From Acidimicrobiales bacterium (GTDB taxonomy: Bacteria; Actinomycetota; Acidimicrobiia; Acidimicrobiales; SZUA-35), in contig JAWKIO010000005.1 in the NCBI GenBank assembly GCA_041394265.1, positions 1,240,001 through 1,304,000 on the forward strand: a stretch of DNA of 64,000 nucleotides. Direction: 5' to 3'. The notes under the pieces were generated by a model. That model was not told the DNA's origin and ran no database searches. It saw only the letters and a program-made list of their open reading frames with translations. Of this stretch, positions 9,801 through 19,206 are shown piece after piece. Position numbers and translations under genes: made by a program. The stretch's first letter is position 1; each line of letters opens with the position of its first letter.

Positions 9801-11144
9801 TCAGCGAGCGCGTTCGATGTGGCGGGCCACGAGGTTCTCGAGCGCCTCCTGACGACCACTGCGCGGCGTGGGCTCGCTGCCGGTCATCTGCGCGTCGTGC
9901 AGCTGCTGGAGCGTGACCGCGCCGTCGAGGATGTCGTGGCGGTCGTCCCATCCGGCGTAGCGCTCATTCCGACGACGATCGATCTCGCCCTCCTCGATGA
10001 TCGAGGCGGCCGCCAGCAGCGAACGGGCCATGGTGTCCATCCCGCCGATGTGCCCGTGGAAGAGGTCGTCACGCTCGATCGACTGGCGCCGCATCTTCGT
10101 GTCGAACATCAGGCCGCCGGTGGTGAACCCACCGCCGCGGAGGATCTCGAGCATGCCCAGCGTCATCTGTTCCACCGACCTCGGGAACAGGTCGAGATCC
10201 CACCCGAGGCGATCATCGCCGGCATTGGCGTCGATCGAACCGAAGATGCCGTTGTTCACGGCGGTCGCGACCTCGTGGTGGAAGTCATGGCCGGCCAGCG
10301 TGGCGTGGTTCACCTCGATGTTGACCTTCAGCTCATTCTCGAGACCGTACTTCTGCAAAAAGCCGTAGACCGTGGCCACGTCGTAGTCGTACTGGTGCTT
10401 GGTCGGCTCCATCGGCTTCGGCTCGATGAGCAGGGTGCCCTCGAAGCCGATGGCGTGCTTGTGTTCCACGACCATGTTGAGGAACCGGCCGAGCTGGTCG
10501 AGCTCTCGCTTCATGTCGGTGTTGAGCAGGGTCTCGTATCCCTCTCGACCACCCCAGAGCACGTAGTTCGCACCGCCGAGCTTCTTGGTGGCGGTGAGGC
10601 AGTGCGCGACCTGAGCCGCGGCGTACTGGAAGAGGGCTGGATCCGGGTTGGTGGCTGCGCCGGACATGAACCGTGGGTGGGAGAACGCGTTGGTGGTTCC
10701 CCAAAGGAGTTGCACCCCGGTGCGCTCCATGTGACCCGCTGCCTCTTCGACCATTTCGTCGAGGCTGCGGGCCGACTCGGCGAACGTCGCTCCGGCCGGG
10801 GCGATGTCGGCGTCATGGAACGAGAAGAAGGGGGCACCGAGCTTCTCGACGAACTCGAAGGCGGCTGACATCTTCATCTTCGCCGCGGCCATGGGTTCCA
10901 TCGCTGCAGCAGCGCCGCTGGTCGTTGCCGGGTTCCAGGGACGATCGAGCGTGCCGGCGCCAAAGATGTCGGAGCCGTCCCAGGCGAACGAGTGCCAGTA
11001 GCAGACGCCGAACCGAAGATGCTCGGCCATCGTCTTGCCCAACACCACCCGGTCGGCGTCGTACCAGCGGAACGCCAGCGGATCGTCACCGTCGGGCCCC
11101 TGGTAGACAATGGCATCGACACCGGGAAAGAACGGTTCGCTCAT
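9801..11144 (-). CDS. xylA: Xylose isomerase
   Basis: A 447-aa enzyme that interconverts D-xylose and D-xylulose (and glucose/fructose) with two divalent metals in a TIM barrel. Diagnostic segments are FSFHDADIAP (catalytic His and Asp), VLWGGREGYETLLNTD, LLIEPKPMEPTKHQYD (metal Glu and substrate Lys), VNIEVNHATLAGHDFHHE, GSIDANAGDDRLGWDLD and GGLMFDTKMRR. The length, about 50 longer than Streptomyces enzymes, places it in the longer class II group. The ATG at 11144 follows GAGAGG. No xylulokinase, regulator or transporter is adjacent, so it is an isolated xylA. Confidence 0.96.
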   Translation of the reverse strand: MSEPFFPGVDAIVYQGPDGDDPLAFRWYDADRVVLGKTMAEHLRFGVCYWHSFAWDGSDIFGAGTLDRPWNPATTSGAAAAMEPMAAAKMKMSAAFEFVEKLGAPFFSFHDADIAPAGATFAESARSLDEMVEEAAGHMERTGVQLLWGTTNAFSHPRFMSGAATNPDPALFQYAAAQVAHCLTATKKLGGANYVLWGGREGYETLLNTDMKRELDQLGRFLNMVVEHKHAIGFEGTLLIEPKPMEPTKHQYDYDVATVYGFLQKYGLENELKVNIEVNHATLAGHDFHHEVATAVNNGIFGSIDANAGDDRLGWDLDLFPRSVEQMTLGMLEILRGGGFTTGGLMFDTKMRRQSIERDDLFHGHIGGMDTMARSLLAAASIIEEGEIDRRRNERYAGWDDRHDILDGAVTLQQLHDAQMTGSEPTPRSGRQEALENLVARHIERAR

Positions 11145-11316
11145 GATCAGCCTCTCGTAGCTCGGGCAGCTCGGGATTGCGCCGGGCGTGGGCGCACTGC
11201 CACCGCCGTCATTCGACAGCGCCCTCATTCAATACCTCCCGGTGGGTTCTCACAACGGACCACCGGCCTACCGGCCCGACCCAAAGTGGCAGGTCACAGC
11301 GGCGTAGGCTCAGGCG

Positions 11317-12045
11317 ATGCATCGCCGACTGATTGGGGCTATCGCCGCCCTGGTGCTCGTGGGTGCCGTGATCGGCGGACTCGCCTGGCAGCGAGATCGC
11401 CGCAGTGCCGCCGAAGCATCGCCGTCGCCGTCGACGGACACCACGATCGAGACCGTCGTGACCACCACACCAGCGGCTCCGCTGCGGGTCGTCATCCTCG
11501 GCGACTCCTACACCCAGCTCGATCAGTGGGCGTCCGAGGTCGCCGACGCAGCGAACTGGGATCACGAGAACCTCGCCCTGTCAGGCACGGGGTACGTGTC
11601 GACGGCGGGCCGCAGCGCCTGCGGCCTCGACGTCTGCCCCAACTACCACGATCGCTTGATCACCGCCGCCGAGCTCGTCCCCGATGCCGATGTGATCGTC
11701 ATCACCGGCGGTGTCAACGATCCAACCGGCACGATCGTCATCGACGCCGTTCACGCCACCTACAGCGAGGCTCGTCGCTTGTTCCCCGAGGCGACGATCG
11801 TCGGGTTCAGCCCCTTCGGCAAGGCGACCGAGTATCCCGAGTCACTGGTGGCGCTGCGCAGCATCATCCGTGACGAGGTGTCGTCGGTGGATGGCGTCTA
11901 CGTCGACGTCGGGCACCCGCTCGCCGACCACCCCGAGTGGATTCGCAGCGACGGCCTCCATCCGACCGACGAAGGACAGCACGCGCTGGCCGTGGCAATC
12001 CTCGCCGCCCTGCGATCCCGGGCGCCCGACCTGATCGGTCGCTGA
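11317..12045 (+). CDS. Secreted or membrane-anchored SGNH/GDSL hydrolase
   Basis: A 242-aa protein with an N-terminal hydrophobic helix (residues about 5-23), a low-complexity Ser/Thr/Ala linker, and an SGNH esterase domain. Block I is VVILGDSYTQ (catalytic Ser), the oxyanion glycine lies in LALSGTGY, block III is ITGGVNDPTG (Asn), and block V is SDGLHPTDEGQHALA (Asp and His). All four signature residues are present, so it should be an active esterase, lipase or carbohydrate deacetylase outside the membrane. Substrate is unknown. Confidence 0.86.
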   Translation: MHRRLIGAIAALVLVGAVIGGLAWQRDRRSAAEASPSPSTDTTIETVVTTTPAAPLRVVILGDSYTQLDQWASEVADAANWDHENLALSGTGYVSTAGRSACGLDVCPNYHDRLITAAELVPDADVIVITGGVNDPTGTIVIDAVHATYSEARRLFPEATIVGFSPFGKATEYPESLVALRSIIRDEVSSVDGVYVDVGHPLADHPEWIRSDGLHPTDEGQHALAVAILAALRSRAPDLIGR

Positions 12046-12101
12046 GCCGACGGTTCGGGCAGGCCGGCGGCGATCAGGCGGCACCCGGCAGGCGTCGACG
12101 A

Positions 12102-13487
12102 TCAGCCCAGGACCTGGGCGACGAACGGGGCCTGGGCGTCCTCGGCGCCTTCCTCGTAGTAGATGCCCTCGATGGTGTCGTCACCGGTGATGACCGCCTC
12201 GTAGATACCGCGTAGCAACTGGCCGTCCGATGCCTCGTAGGCGTCGTCGACCAACAGGATCGAGCCGTCTTCGAAGATGGTGCCCTGGAGCTGGAACGCG
12301 TTGCCTTCCCAGTCCGACGTCCCGACCAACGACCCGTCGTCCAGCACCTCGATCACGAACGTGTGCGCATACGGGTCGCCGACCTCCCCTTGGAGTAGCA
12401 GCCGCTCCGCTGCCGCTTCGCTGGGGACATCGACCCGCACCGCCTCGATCGGCAGCGCCTCACCCACCAGCGCACCGTCGTCGAACAGTTCGAGCATCTC
12501 TCGGATGTGATGCACGTGAACCCCGAAATTGTTCGCAGCTGCGGCTTGGCGATCGATGGTGAGCGACCCATCGGCGGACGGCGTTGCGATCAGGTTCACC
12601 GTGCCTGCGTTGTTGATGCCGATCACCTTGCCGCAGGCGACGATCGATGATCCCGACGTCCCCGGCGTGGTCGGTGCTTGGTGCTGGATCACATCGACGT
12701 TCTCGTTGTCCACCGTTGCGGTGTCATCGTGACTCCGCAACGCCGTGATCTGACCGTTGAGCGAGGTTGCCTGCGGCACCGTCTCGCCCGGCACGATCTC
12801 GATGAAGTCGGTGACGTCGCCCGGGAAGCCGACGATCTGCACTTCTTCCCCAAGCTCCAGCTTGACGTCGTCATCGGCGAGTTCGAGCCGGACCGGGAGT
12901 TCGTCCCGAGTGCTGAAGAGTCCGATGTCGGGCGAGGTGAGCGGATCGCCGCTGTAGTCCGGGTGCGTGACCTCTTGGAGCAACTCGACCACCGTTCCGG
13001 TTCCGGCTTGGATCGCCAACGCCCGCTCCAGCTGGGCACCCTGCTCGGCGAACTCGACGAACGCTTGCGTCACGTGCGCGTTGGTGACGAGTAGGCGTCG
13101 ATCGACAGCCCAGGCCGTCCCGATCTGGAAGTGCACCAACTCAGGACCGGTGTCGCCGTTCACGATGGCCTCGCCGTAGACCGCATAGGTGGCAGCATTG
13201 ACATTGGCGATGGAGTCACCCAGGTCGGGACAATCCGTGGCGCGGGTTTGCTCGGCTGCGGCGACCGAGATCGGTGCCTGCTCGGCCGTGGTGGACGTCG
13301 TCGCCGTCGAGACCGTCGTCGACACGGCTGCGCTACCGACGACATCTCCACCACCTCCGCACGCCGAGGCCGCGAGCGCCGCAGCGGCAACGGCCACCAT
13401 TCGACCTCGCCGCTTGACGGACGGTGGTCGGCAGCTGTCGGACTGATGCTTCGGGAGGACGTGGTGTTGAGTAAGTGATTCGAACAT
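12102..13487 (-). CDS. Exported trypsin-like serine protease, probable lipoprotein
   Basis: About 461 aa. After a basic RRGR stretch comes a hydrophobic Ala/Val segment ending in ASAC followed by glycines, a probable lipobox. A Ser/Thr-rich linker leads to a trypsin/HtrA-like domain with His in LLVTNAHVTQAF, Asp in SPDIGLF and Ser in TPGTSGSSIVACG, so the triad is complete. The C-terminal 150 residues resemble a beta-rich domain I cannot name. The start is uncertain: ATG 13487 gives a long signal n-region, ATG 13400 would remove the basic residues, and neither has a strong ribosome site. Extracytoplasmic proteolysis is likely. Confidence 0.8.
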   Translation of the reverse strand: MFESLTQHHVLPKHQSDSCRPPSVKRRGRMVAVAAAALAASACGGGGDVVGSAAVSTTVSTATTSTTAEQAPISVAAAEQTRATDCPDLGDSIANVNAATYAVYGEAIVNGDTGPELVHFQIGTAWAVDRRLLVTNAHVTQAFVEFAEQGAQLERALAIQAGTGTVVELLQEVTHPDYSGDPLTSPDIGLFSTRDELPVRLELADDDVKLELGEEVQIVGFPGDVTDFIEIVPGETVPQATSLNGQITALRSHDDTATVDNENVDVIQHQAPTTPGTSGSSIVACGKVIGINNAGTVNLIATPSADGSLTIDRQAAAANNFGVHVHHIREMLELFDDGALVGEALPIEAVRVDVPSEAAAERLLLQGEVGDPYAHTFVIEVLDDGSLVGTSDWEGNAFQLQGTIFEDGSILLVDDAYEASDGQLLRGIYEAVITGDDTIEGIYYEEGAEDAQAPFVAQVLG

Positions 13488-13567
13488 GCTGCGACTCGAC
13501 CACGCAGGCCACACCGATCGCATCGGTAGTGGGTGCGTATCGCGGGTCGCGACCGTGCGTATCCCAA

Positions 13568-16453
13568 TCAGCGAATGCTGCGGTGCCCTTGCTCCGAACG
13601 CAGATCGATCGCGTCGCTACGCAGGATGGGTGCCAGATCCTGTCGCGAGGAGACACCGAGCTTCGTATAGATGTGATCGAGGTGGCTGGTCACGGTCCGG
13701 ACGGAGATGAAGAGTTGATCGGCGACCTCGCGGTTCGTCATCCCCGCCATCACCAGTTCCGCCACCTGACGTTCACGTTTGGACAGTCGCTCCGCCGGCG
13801 TCGACGAATCGTCGCCAGATTGTCCATCGAACAGGCCCCGCTGACGAAGGAGCAGCGCCAACTGGTCGGCTCGTCGCGAGACGTCGAGCTCGCGGAGACG
13901 CTGCTCGAGGTCCACCACCGCGGCGTCATCGACGGGGTCGAATGGCTCGAGCAGGACGGCGCTCCTCGCCGCTTCGATCGGGAGACCTCGCTCGATGAAC
14001 CACGAATGTGCCCGACGCAGGAGTCGAGCACCGAGCTCGGCGTCACCAACGCGTAGCGCCACCTCGCCGTCAAGGCGGTTGGCCAACGCATGCGGAAGAT
14101 CGACACCGTCGGGATCGACGGCTCGAAGCGCGTCGGTCGACTGCCGCACTGCTTCCAGGTCTCGACGCGCAACATCGGCGACGGCGTTGGCCAGGTAGGA
14201 GGCCAGCGGCAGGCCATCGTGCAACCCCAGCGCTGGTCTCGGAGCAGCAGCGACGGCGTCGAGGTCGCCGACCAATGCCACTCGCATCAGGTGCGCGCAC
14301 TCGATGTAGCGCCTTGTGCCCCGCTCGCCGCTCGCCAGGCATGACTCGATGGTGGCGATCAGATCCGGGTCTTCCAGCGCGGCGAGGTCGCCGGCCGCGT
14401 CGTGGGTGGCAACCAGCTGATACGCGTGGAGCGCAGTCACCCGTGGATTGCGAGCAGCGGCGTAGCCGAACTCGAACTCCGTCTGTAGCGCGGCACCGAC
14501 GTCGGCGCGGGCAAGCAGTCGGTTCCATCGCAGAACGGCCAGCCGCCACGTACGCGGCACCCTGGTCGAGTCGACCCATTCGAGGTAGTCTCGCTCGAGC
14601 TGCTCACTCTCATCCCAGCGGCCTTGGGCCATGGTGGTCTCGATCAGGCCGTTCCACCCGACGGCGCGGAAGCTGTCGATCGTCGTCGGCTCGTTGGCGA
14701 ACCGCCCGTAGAGCTCTGCCAGCTGCTGCAGCGTCGCGGAGCGGAGCCGTTCATCCAGCTCGAGGAGCATCTCGGCGTGGCGTGCCACCGACTCGTCATC
14801 GGAGGACGCCAGTTCCCGAAACGACCGCATCGGTTCGTCGTCGACAGGGACCTGCGCACCGCTGCGCGACGCGATCGCGAACTGGCGGAACCGGATTCCC
14901 AGGCGCTGCAGGTCAGTTCCCTCCTCGGCGACTCGCTGCGCCAGTTCTTCGATCCAGGTCTGGTCGTGGATGTTCGCAAGGAACAGAGCGTTGGCGAGAA
15001 CCTCGGCGGCACCGAGCGCGCCGTCGACGTCGCCGATCGAGAGGCACTCGTCCATCGCCTCTCGTGCGAGCTGGCGGGCGATGCCATGGTGCCCACGGTC
15101 GTGCCAGGCGATCGCGAGCTCCGAGGTGATGGCGGCGGCAAGAGGATCAGGTCTCGGCTCCCGGACCCATCCGAGCGTCGCCGTCAAGAGATCGGTCGCC
15201 TCGATCAGCTCACCGCGACGCAATGCGAGCTCACCTGCAGATCGCAGAGCTCGAGCGACGGCAACCTCCGACCCGACAACTCGCACGGCGCGCTCACCGG
15301 CACCGAGCAGGTGATGGGCGAATCGATCTGGATCGTTGGTGACGAACAGACGTGCCAGACGTTCGTGTCGGGCCTGGCGATCCGTGGTGGTCAGCTGTTC
15401 GACGATCACATCGGCCAGGACCGGATGCTCGAGCGACCATCGTGGCACGCCTTCGATGACGGACTCGACGACGAGTCGACGACGAGCCAGAGGCCCGAGT
15501 CTGCTGGTGTCGACACCGAGTGCGACGAGTTCCGTCTCGGCGATCGGCTCTCCGTGCAGAGCGAGCATCTGCAGGATTTCTTGCTCGTCCTCGGTGCTTC
15601 CGGCGAGTCGGCCCGCCATCAGGTCGGGCCCGAAGGTCGAAGGTGGGATGCGGGTCCCGTTGAACTGCCAGGCGGCGCCGACCCTCGTGACATCGCCTTG
15701 TTGCTGCATCTGGCTGAGGGCTTCGACGAGGTAGAGCGGCGTCCCGCCGGTTCGCTCGAGGAGTAGCCGGATCAACTCCGGCGGCACTCGTCCCTCCCCG
15801 AGGACCGACGCTACGACATCGGATACCCCAGCAGCGTCGAGAGGTTCGAGCGTGACCTGGGCGGCACCATCGCGACGCACGCGAGTAAAGAACCGTGTCG
15901 CCTGTTCGTTGGCATCGTGATCGTCGTGACGGACCCCGAGGAGTACGGCGACAGGAACGTCGTGCACCGATTCCGCCAGGAGCGACAGGAATTCGACCGT
16001 CGCATTGTCGGCCCATTGCGCGTCATCGATCGCGACCGCCACCGGTCCATGGGTCGCCATTCGATGGATGAGCGTATGGAGTGCGTGGAGCAAACGGGGC
16101 CGCTGGAGCGAAGCGTCGCCATGTTCCGGCGGCACCAGCGGCAGACCATCGAACAGCGAAGCGAGCGAATGCAGGTTCGCCGTCAAGCGCTCGACATCGG
16201 CATCGGCCCGCATCGATGGCCCCAGCGCTTCGACGATCGGTCCGAAGGCCACAGGGATCTGGAATCGATAGGCCCGCCCCGACAGCACTCGCACCCCCAC
16301 CGGATCGCCGAGGGCCGCTCGGAGGAGGGTGGTCTTGCCCGCTCCCGCCGAACCGCTGACGAGCACGACCCGCCCTGCCCCACTCGACAGACTCGATAGG
16401 GCGTCCTCAATCAGACCGAGCTCCCGTCCACGAGCGGGAAGCGACTGTTCCAC
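13568..16453 (-). CDS. Large ATP-binding LuxR-family regulator (MalT/LAL type)
   Basis: About 961 aa from a GTG at 16453. An N-terminal AAA/STAND ATPase has a P-loop GSAGAGKTTLL and Walker B VAVAIDDAQWAD; a long helical, TPR-like middle follows; the C-terminal 65 residues are a LuxR helix-turn-helix (LSKRERQVAELVMAGMTNREVA...SHLDHIYTKLGV). Such LAL regulators act as inducer- and ATP-dependent activators, often of neighbouring metabolite clusters. An in-frame ATG at 16582 overlaps the start codon of the divergent methyltransferase; I prefer the GTG because conserved sequence starts there and it leaves a 127-bp promoter region. It probably controls the divergent genes. Confidence 0.88.
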   Translation of the reverse strand: MEQSLPARGRELGLIEDALSSLSSGAGRVVLVSGSAGAGKTTLLRAALGDPVGVRVLSGRAYRFQIPVAFGPIVEALGPSMRADADVERLTANLHSLASLFDGLPLVPPEHGDASLQRPRLLHALHTLIHRMATHGPVAVAIDDAQWADNATVEFLSLLAESVHDVPVAVLLGVRHDDHDANEQATRFFTRVRRDGAAQVTLEPLDAAGVSDVVASVLGEGRVPPELIRLLLERTGGTPLYLVEALSQMQQQGDVTRVGAAWQFNGTRIPPSTFGPDLMAGRLAGSTEDEQEILQMLALHGEPIAETELVALGVDTSRLGPLARRRLVVESVIEGVPRWSLEHPVLADVIVEQLTTTDRQARHERLARLFVTNDPDRFAHHLLGAGERAVRVVGSEVAVARALRSAGELALRRGELIEATDLLTATLGWVREPRPDPLAAAITSELAIAWHDRGHHGIARQLAREAMDECLSIGDVDGALGAAEVLANALFLANIHDQTWIEELAQRVAEEGTDLQRLGIRFRQFAIASRSGAQVPVDDEPMRSFRELASSDDESVARHAEMLLELDERLRSATLQQLAELYGRFANEPTTIDSFRAVGWNGLIETTMAQGRWDESEQLERDYLEWVDSTRVPRTWRLAVLRWNRLLARADVGAALQTEFEFGYAAARNPRVTALHAYQLVATHDAAGDLAALEDPDLIATIESCLASGERGTRRYIECAHLMRVALVGDLDAVAAAPRPALGLHDGLPLASYLANAVADVARRDLEAVRQSTDALRAVDPDGVDLPHALANRLDGEVALRVGDAELGARLLRRAHSWFIERGLPIEAARSAVLLEPFDPVDDAAVVDLEQRLRELDVSRRADQLALLLRQRGLFDGQSGDDSSTPAERLSKRERQVAELVMAGMTNREVADQLFISVRTVTSHLDHIYTKLGVSSRQDLAPILRSDAIDLRSEQGHRSIR

Positions 16454-16580
16454 CTTCCACTGGCTACCACTTCGACCCGCTTCCGGCAACGGTTCCGGTC
16501 TCGCTACGTAGTCGGTCCCGGATGCGTAACCGTGGCGATACCGATGCCCAGCACGCGCTCGGCGACGTTGAGTATGGGAC

Positions 16581-17534
16581 ATGACGGCCTCTCCGCTCAG
16601 ACCATCGACCGCTACGAGTCATGCGCTCACCGTCGCCGCTGCGCTCGGCGCAGCACGGGAAGCGGGACTCGTTCGGCTCTTGGATGACGGTCCGATCGGC
16701 ATCGATGCCCTCGCAGGCCGAACCGAGTCACATCCACGAGGCGTGCGACTCGTGATGGACGGACTCGTCGCTGCCGGAATCGTCGACTCCAGCGGCCAGG
16801 GCTATCGGTGGCATCCGTCGTCAGCGGCCGATGATCTCGAGCAGCTATGGCTCGGTATGACCCATCTGCTCTCGACGGGGAGTGCACCAATCAGCGTCGA
16901 TGAACCGGACGTGGCCGGACGGCTCTACCCGCCCGTCGTCACTGCGATCGCTCGGCATGCCGAGCCGGCAGCAGAGCGAGTGTCCACGCTGGTGGAGTCC
17001 AATGCTCGGGTGCTCGATGTCGGCTCTGGTGCTGCGCCATTTGGGATTGCCGCCGCAGGAGCCGGCGGTGTCGTCACCTTGCTCGACCTGCCCGAGGTTG
17101 TCGACGTGGGTGCGACACGGGCCCGCGACCTGGGCCTTGCGGTGTCGACCATCGCCGGCGATGTGTTCGACACCTCGCTCGACCCTCGGCTGGCTTCCTC
17201 GTTCGACGTGGTGGTGATCGGTGGCTTCTGTCGGCTCTTCGACGCCGGCAGGGTTGAACGGTTACTCCAACGAGCAGCTGGCTGGCTCACCCCCGAAGGC
17301 CGGCTGGTCATCGTCGATGCCGTCGACAGCTTCGAAGCCCGGCAACGGGGCATCGGAATCTATGCACTCAACCTCGCCACACGTACCAGAGGTGGCGGCA
17401 TCCACTCGTTCGCCAGCTTCGCTCGCTGGTTGGAGCGGGCGGGCTTCGCCCATCTCGAACTCATCGCCTGCGAACTCGTCGAGACCTCGATCATCTCGGC
17501 AAGACTCGTCAACCAGGAGGGACAACCATCATGA
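16581..17534 (+). CDS. SAM-dependent O-methyltransferase-like protein
   Basis: A 317-aa protein of the plant-type O-methyltransferase (Methyltransf_2) shape. The N-terminal winged-helix/dimerisation region has AAREAGLVRLLDDGPIGIDA and RGVRLVMDGLVAAGI; the Rossmann part has VLDVGSGAAPFGIAAA (SAM-binding glycines), LLDLPEVVD and VVVIGGFCRLFD. In bacteria such proteins methylate small hydroxylated or carboxylated metabolites. The stop overlaps the next ATG by 4 bp (ATGA), so it is translationally coupled to the PEP-mobile-domain protein. The start lacks a clear ribosome site and lies very close to the divergent regulator. Confidence 0.85.
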   Translation: MTASPLRPSTATSHALTVAAALGAAREAGLVRLLDDGPIGIDALAGRTESHPRGVRLVMDGLVAAGIVDSSGQGYRWHPSSAADDLEQLWLGMTHLLSTGSAPISVDEPDVAGRLYPPVVTAIARHAEPAAERVSTLVESNARVLDVGSGAAPFGIAAAGAGGVVTLLDLPEVVDVGATRARDLGLAVSTIAGDVFDTSLDPRLASSFDVVVIGGFCRLFDAGRVERLLQRAAGWLTPEGRLVIVDAVDSFEARQRGIGIYALNLATRTRGGGIHSFASFARWLERAGFAHLELIACELVETSIISARLVNQEGQPS

Positions 17535-19156
17535 CCGTCAGCGTTCCAGAACTCACCTGGGAGCCGCCCGATGGCGGTGTCTGGGAGTACGACAACTCAC
17601 ACCAAACGGGCGTCGCCACCGCCGTGATGGCCGAGCTCATGCCACGTCCCTACGAACAGGGCTTTCGGCGAGCGTTCGGCGAACTCGGGCTTCCGCTTTC
17701 CCACTCGGAGATCGCGTACATCAACGGGCGGGCGTATTTCAGCATGTTTGTCCACGGCGCTCCACGAAGGCCCGGCAATCCGCCGCCCGATCTCGTCCTC
17801 AAGGTGCTCACCCGGTTGCTGCCATCGTCGAGGAGGCGAACGCGTATCGCCGCCCAGGCACGAAGCGAGAACCAACCAATGCTGTCGGTCGCTCGATGGA
17901 AGGGGATGCGGTCGGGCTGGATCGAACGCGTGCTTGGCTTCCAGGACGTCGATCTGGCAGCGCTCGATGACCCAGCACTCGCTGCGCACCTCGGTGGTGT
18001 CTTCACACTTGCTCGTGAGGGCCTCCGCCTCCACTTCGAGTTGATCAACATCGCGGGTGCGTTCGGTCGCTACCTCGTGCGAGTGCGCGAGTGGGGGCTC
18101 GACCCGAACGTCGCCATGGCGGCGGTCATGCACGGGGTCCCGGTTCATGCCGAGGCACACGAACGGATGATGGCAATCGTTGACTCGATGGAGGGCACCT
18201 CGGTGCCGAGTCTCGATGCGGTGCGCAGTCACAGCACTGTTGCCGCCCGTGCGCTCGACGAATACCTCCGATTCCACGGCTCGTGGGCGACGACCGACGA
18301 CGCCAACGCACCGACGCTCGCCGAACAGCCCTCGGTGCTGCTTCGAGCCATCGCCAACCACCGACCGCCACCTGCCGTCGATGCCGACGCGCGACGCTCC
18401 GTGCGAAGCGAGGTTCCCACTGCTGATCAGGCCGAGTTCGACCGGTTGAGCGACGAGGCCCAACAGGCCCACGCGGCGATGGAGGACAACAGCGCCCTGC
18501 TGGGAAGCTGGCCGCTCGGTCTTCTCGGTCGAGCGATGCGCGAAGCGGCTCGTCGGCTTGCAGCGAGCGGACGACTCCCCGACGAGGACTCGGTGTGGGC
18601 CTTGACGTCGCCGGAGGTCGCCGGCTTGCTCGACGGGTCGACCTCGCTCGACCGCTCGTCGATCGAGGCCAGGGTTGGCGAGCGAGCAGCACTCGTCGAC
18701 ATCGACCCGCCCCGCCACCTCAACGGTGAGCCTGGTTCGCCGCCTGATTCCTCGGTCTTCCCCGAACCGGTCGCGTACTGGACCGATGCGATGGGAACGT
18801 TCATCGAGGCAAAGATGCACGCCACTCGAGCGACAGGCGTCGGAACCGCACCCGTCACCGGGCGTGCTGTCGTGGTCGAATCGGCGCACGAAGCGTTCGA
18901 GCGCATCGAGCCCGGCGACATCCTCGTGACCCGCGCCACCAATCCGGCGTTCAACGCCATCATGCCGATGCTCGGCGGGCTCATCACCACCGATGGCGGG
19001 CCGGCCTGCCACGCGGCCGTCGTCGCCCGAGAACTCCAGCTGAGTGCGATCATCGGACTCGGTGATGCAATCGACCGACTTCCCGACCACGCCACCATCC
19101 GGCTCGACCCGCAGCGAGCCACCGTGACGGTGGTCGAAGCGAAGGCGACCGCCTGA
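17531..19156 (+). CDS. Rifampicin-phosphotransferase-like protein lacking the ATP-grasp domain
   Basis: 541 aa. The C terminus is a phosphohistidine swivelling domain: GDILVTRATNPAFNAIMP, then TTDGGPACHAAVVARELQ with the carrier His at about 494, and AIIGLGDA. Residues about 15-400 resemble the substrate-binding middle domain of rifampicin phosphotransferases and PEP-synthase-like enzymes (WEYDNSHQTG, YINGRAYFSM). The roughly 320-residue N-terminal ATP-grasp module that normally charges the histidine is absent, and no separate copy is in the window. It is coupled to the upstream methyltransferase and followed 50 bp later by a flavin monooxygenase. Function is unknown: it may use a phosphate donor in trans or be a non-phosphorylating binding protein. 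Confidence 0.82.
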   Translation: MTVSVPELTWEPPDGGVWEYDNSHQTGVATAVMAELMPRPYEQGFRRAFGELGLPLSHSEIAYINGRAYFSMFVHGAPRRPGNPPPDLVLKVLTRLLPSSRRRTRIAAQARSENQPMLSVARWKGMRSGWIERVLGFQDVDLAALDDPALAAHLGGVFTLAREGLRLHFELINIAGAFGRYLVRVREWGLDPNVAMAAVMHGVPVHAEAHERMMAIVDSMEGTSVPSLDAVRSHSTVAARALDEYLRFHGSWATTDDANAPTLAEQPSVLLRAIANHRPPPAVDADARRSVRSEVPTADQAEFDRLSDEAQQAHAAMEDNSALLGSWPLGLLGRAMREAARRLAASGRLPDEDSVWALTSPEVAGLLDGSTSLDRSSIEARVGERAALVDIDPPRHLNGEPGSPPDSSVFPEPVAYWTDAMGTFIEAKMHATRATGVGTAPVTGRAVVVESAHEAFERIEPGDILVTRATNPAFNAIMPMLGGLITTDGGPACHAAVVARELQLSAIIGLGDAIDRLPDHATIRLDPQRATVTVVEAKATA

Positions 19157-19206
19157 CGCCGAGTTCTCTTGCGCCCCCGCGTGCCTCCTTCTTAGGGTTG
19201 GGCGCC

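Noticed and set aside
17597..19090. 497-codon open frame on the minus strand
   Set aside because: Shadow of the swivelling-domain gene, whose motifs and ATGA coupling are convincing.
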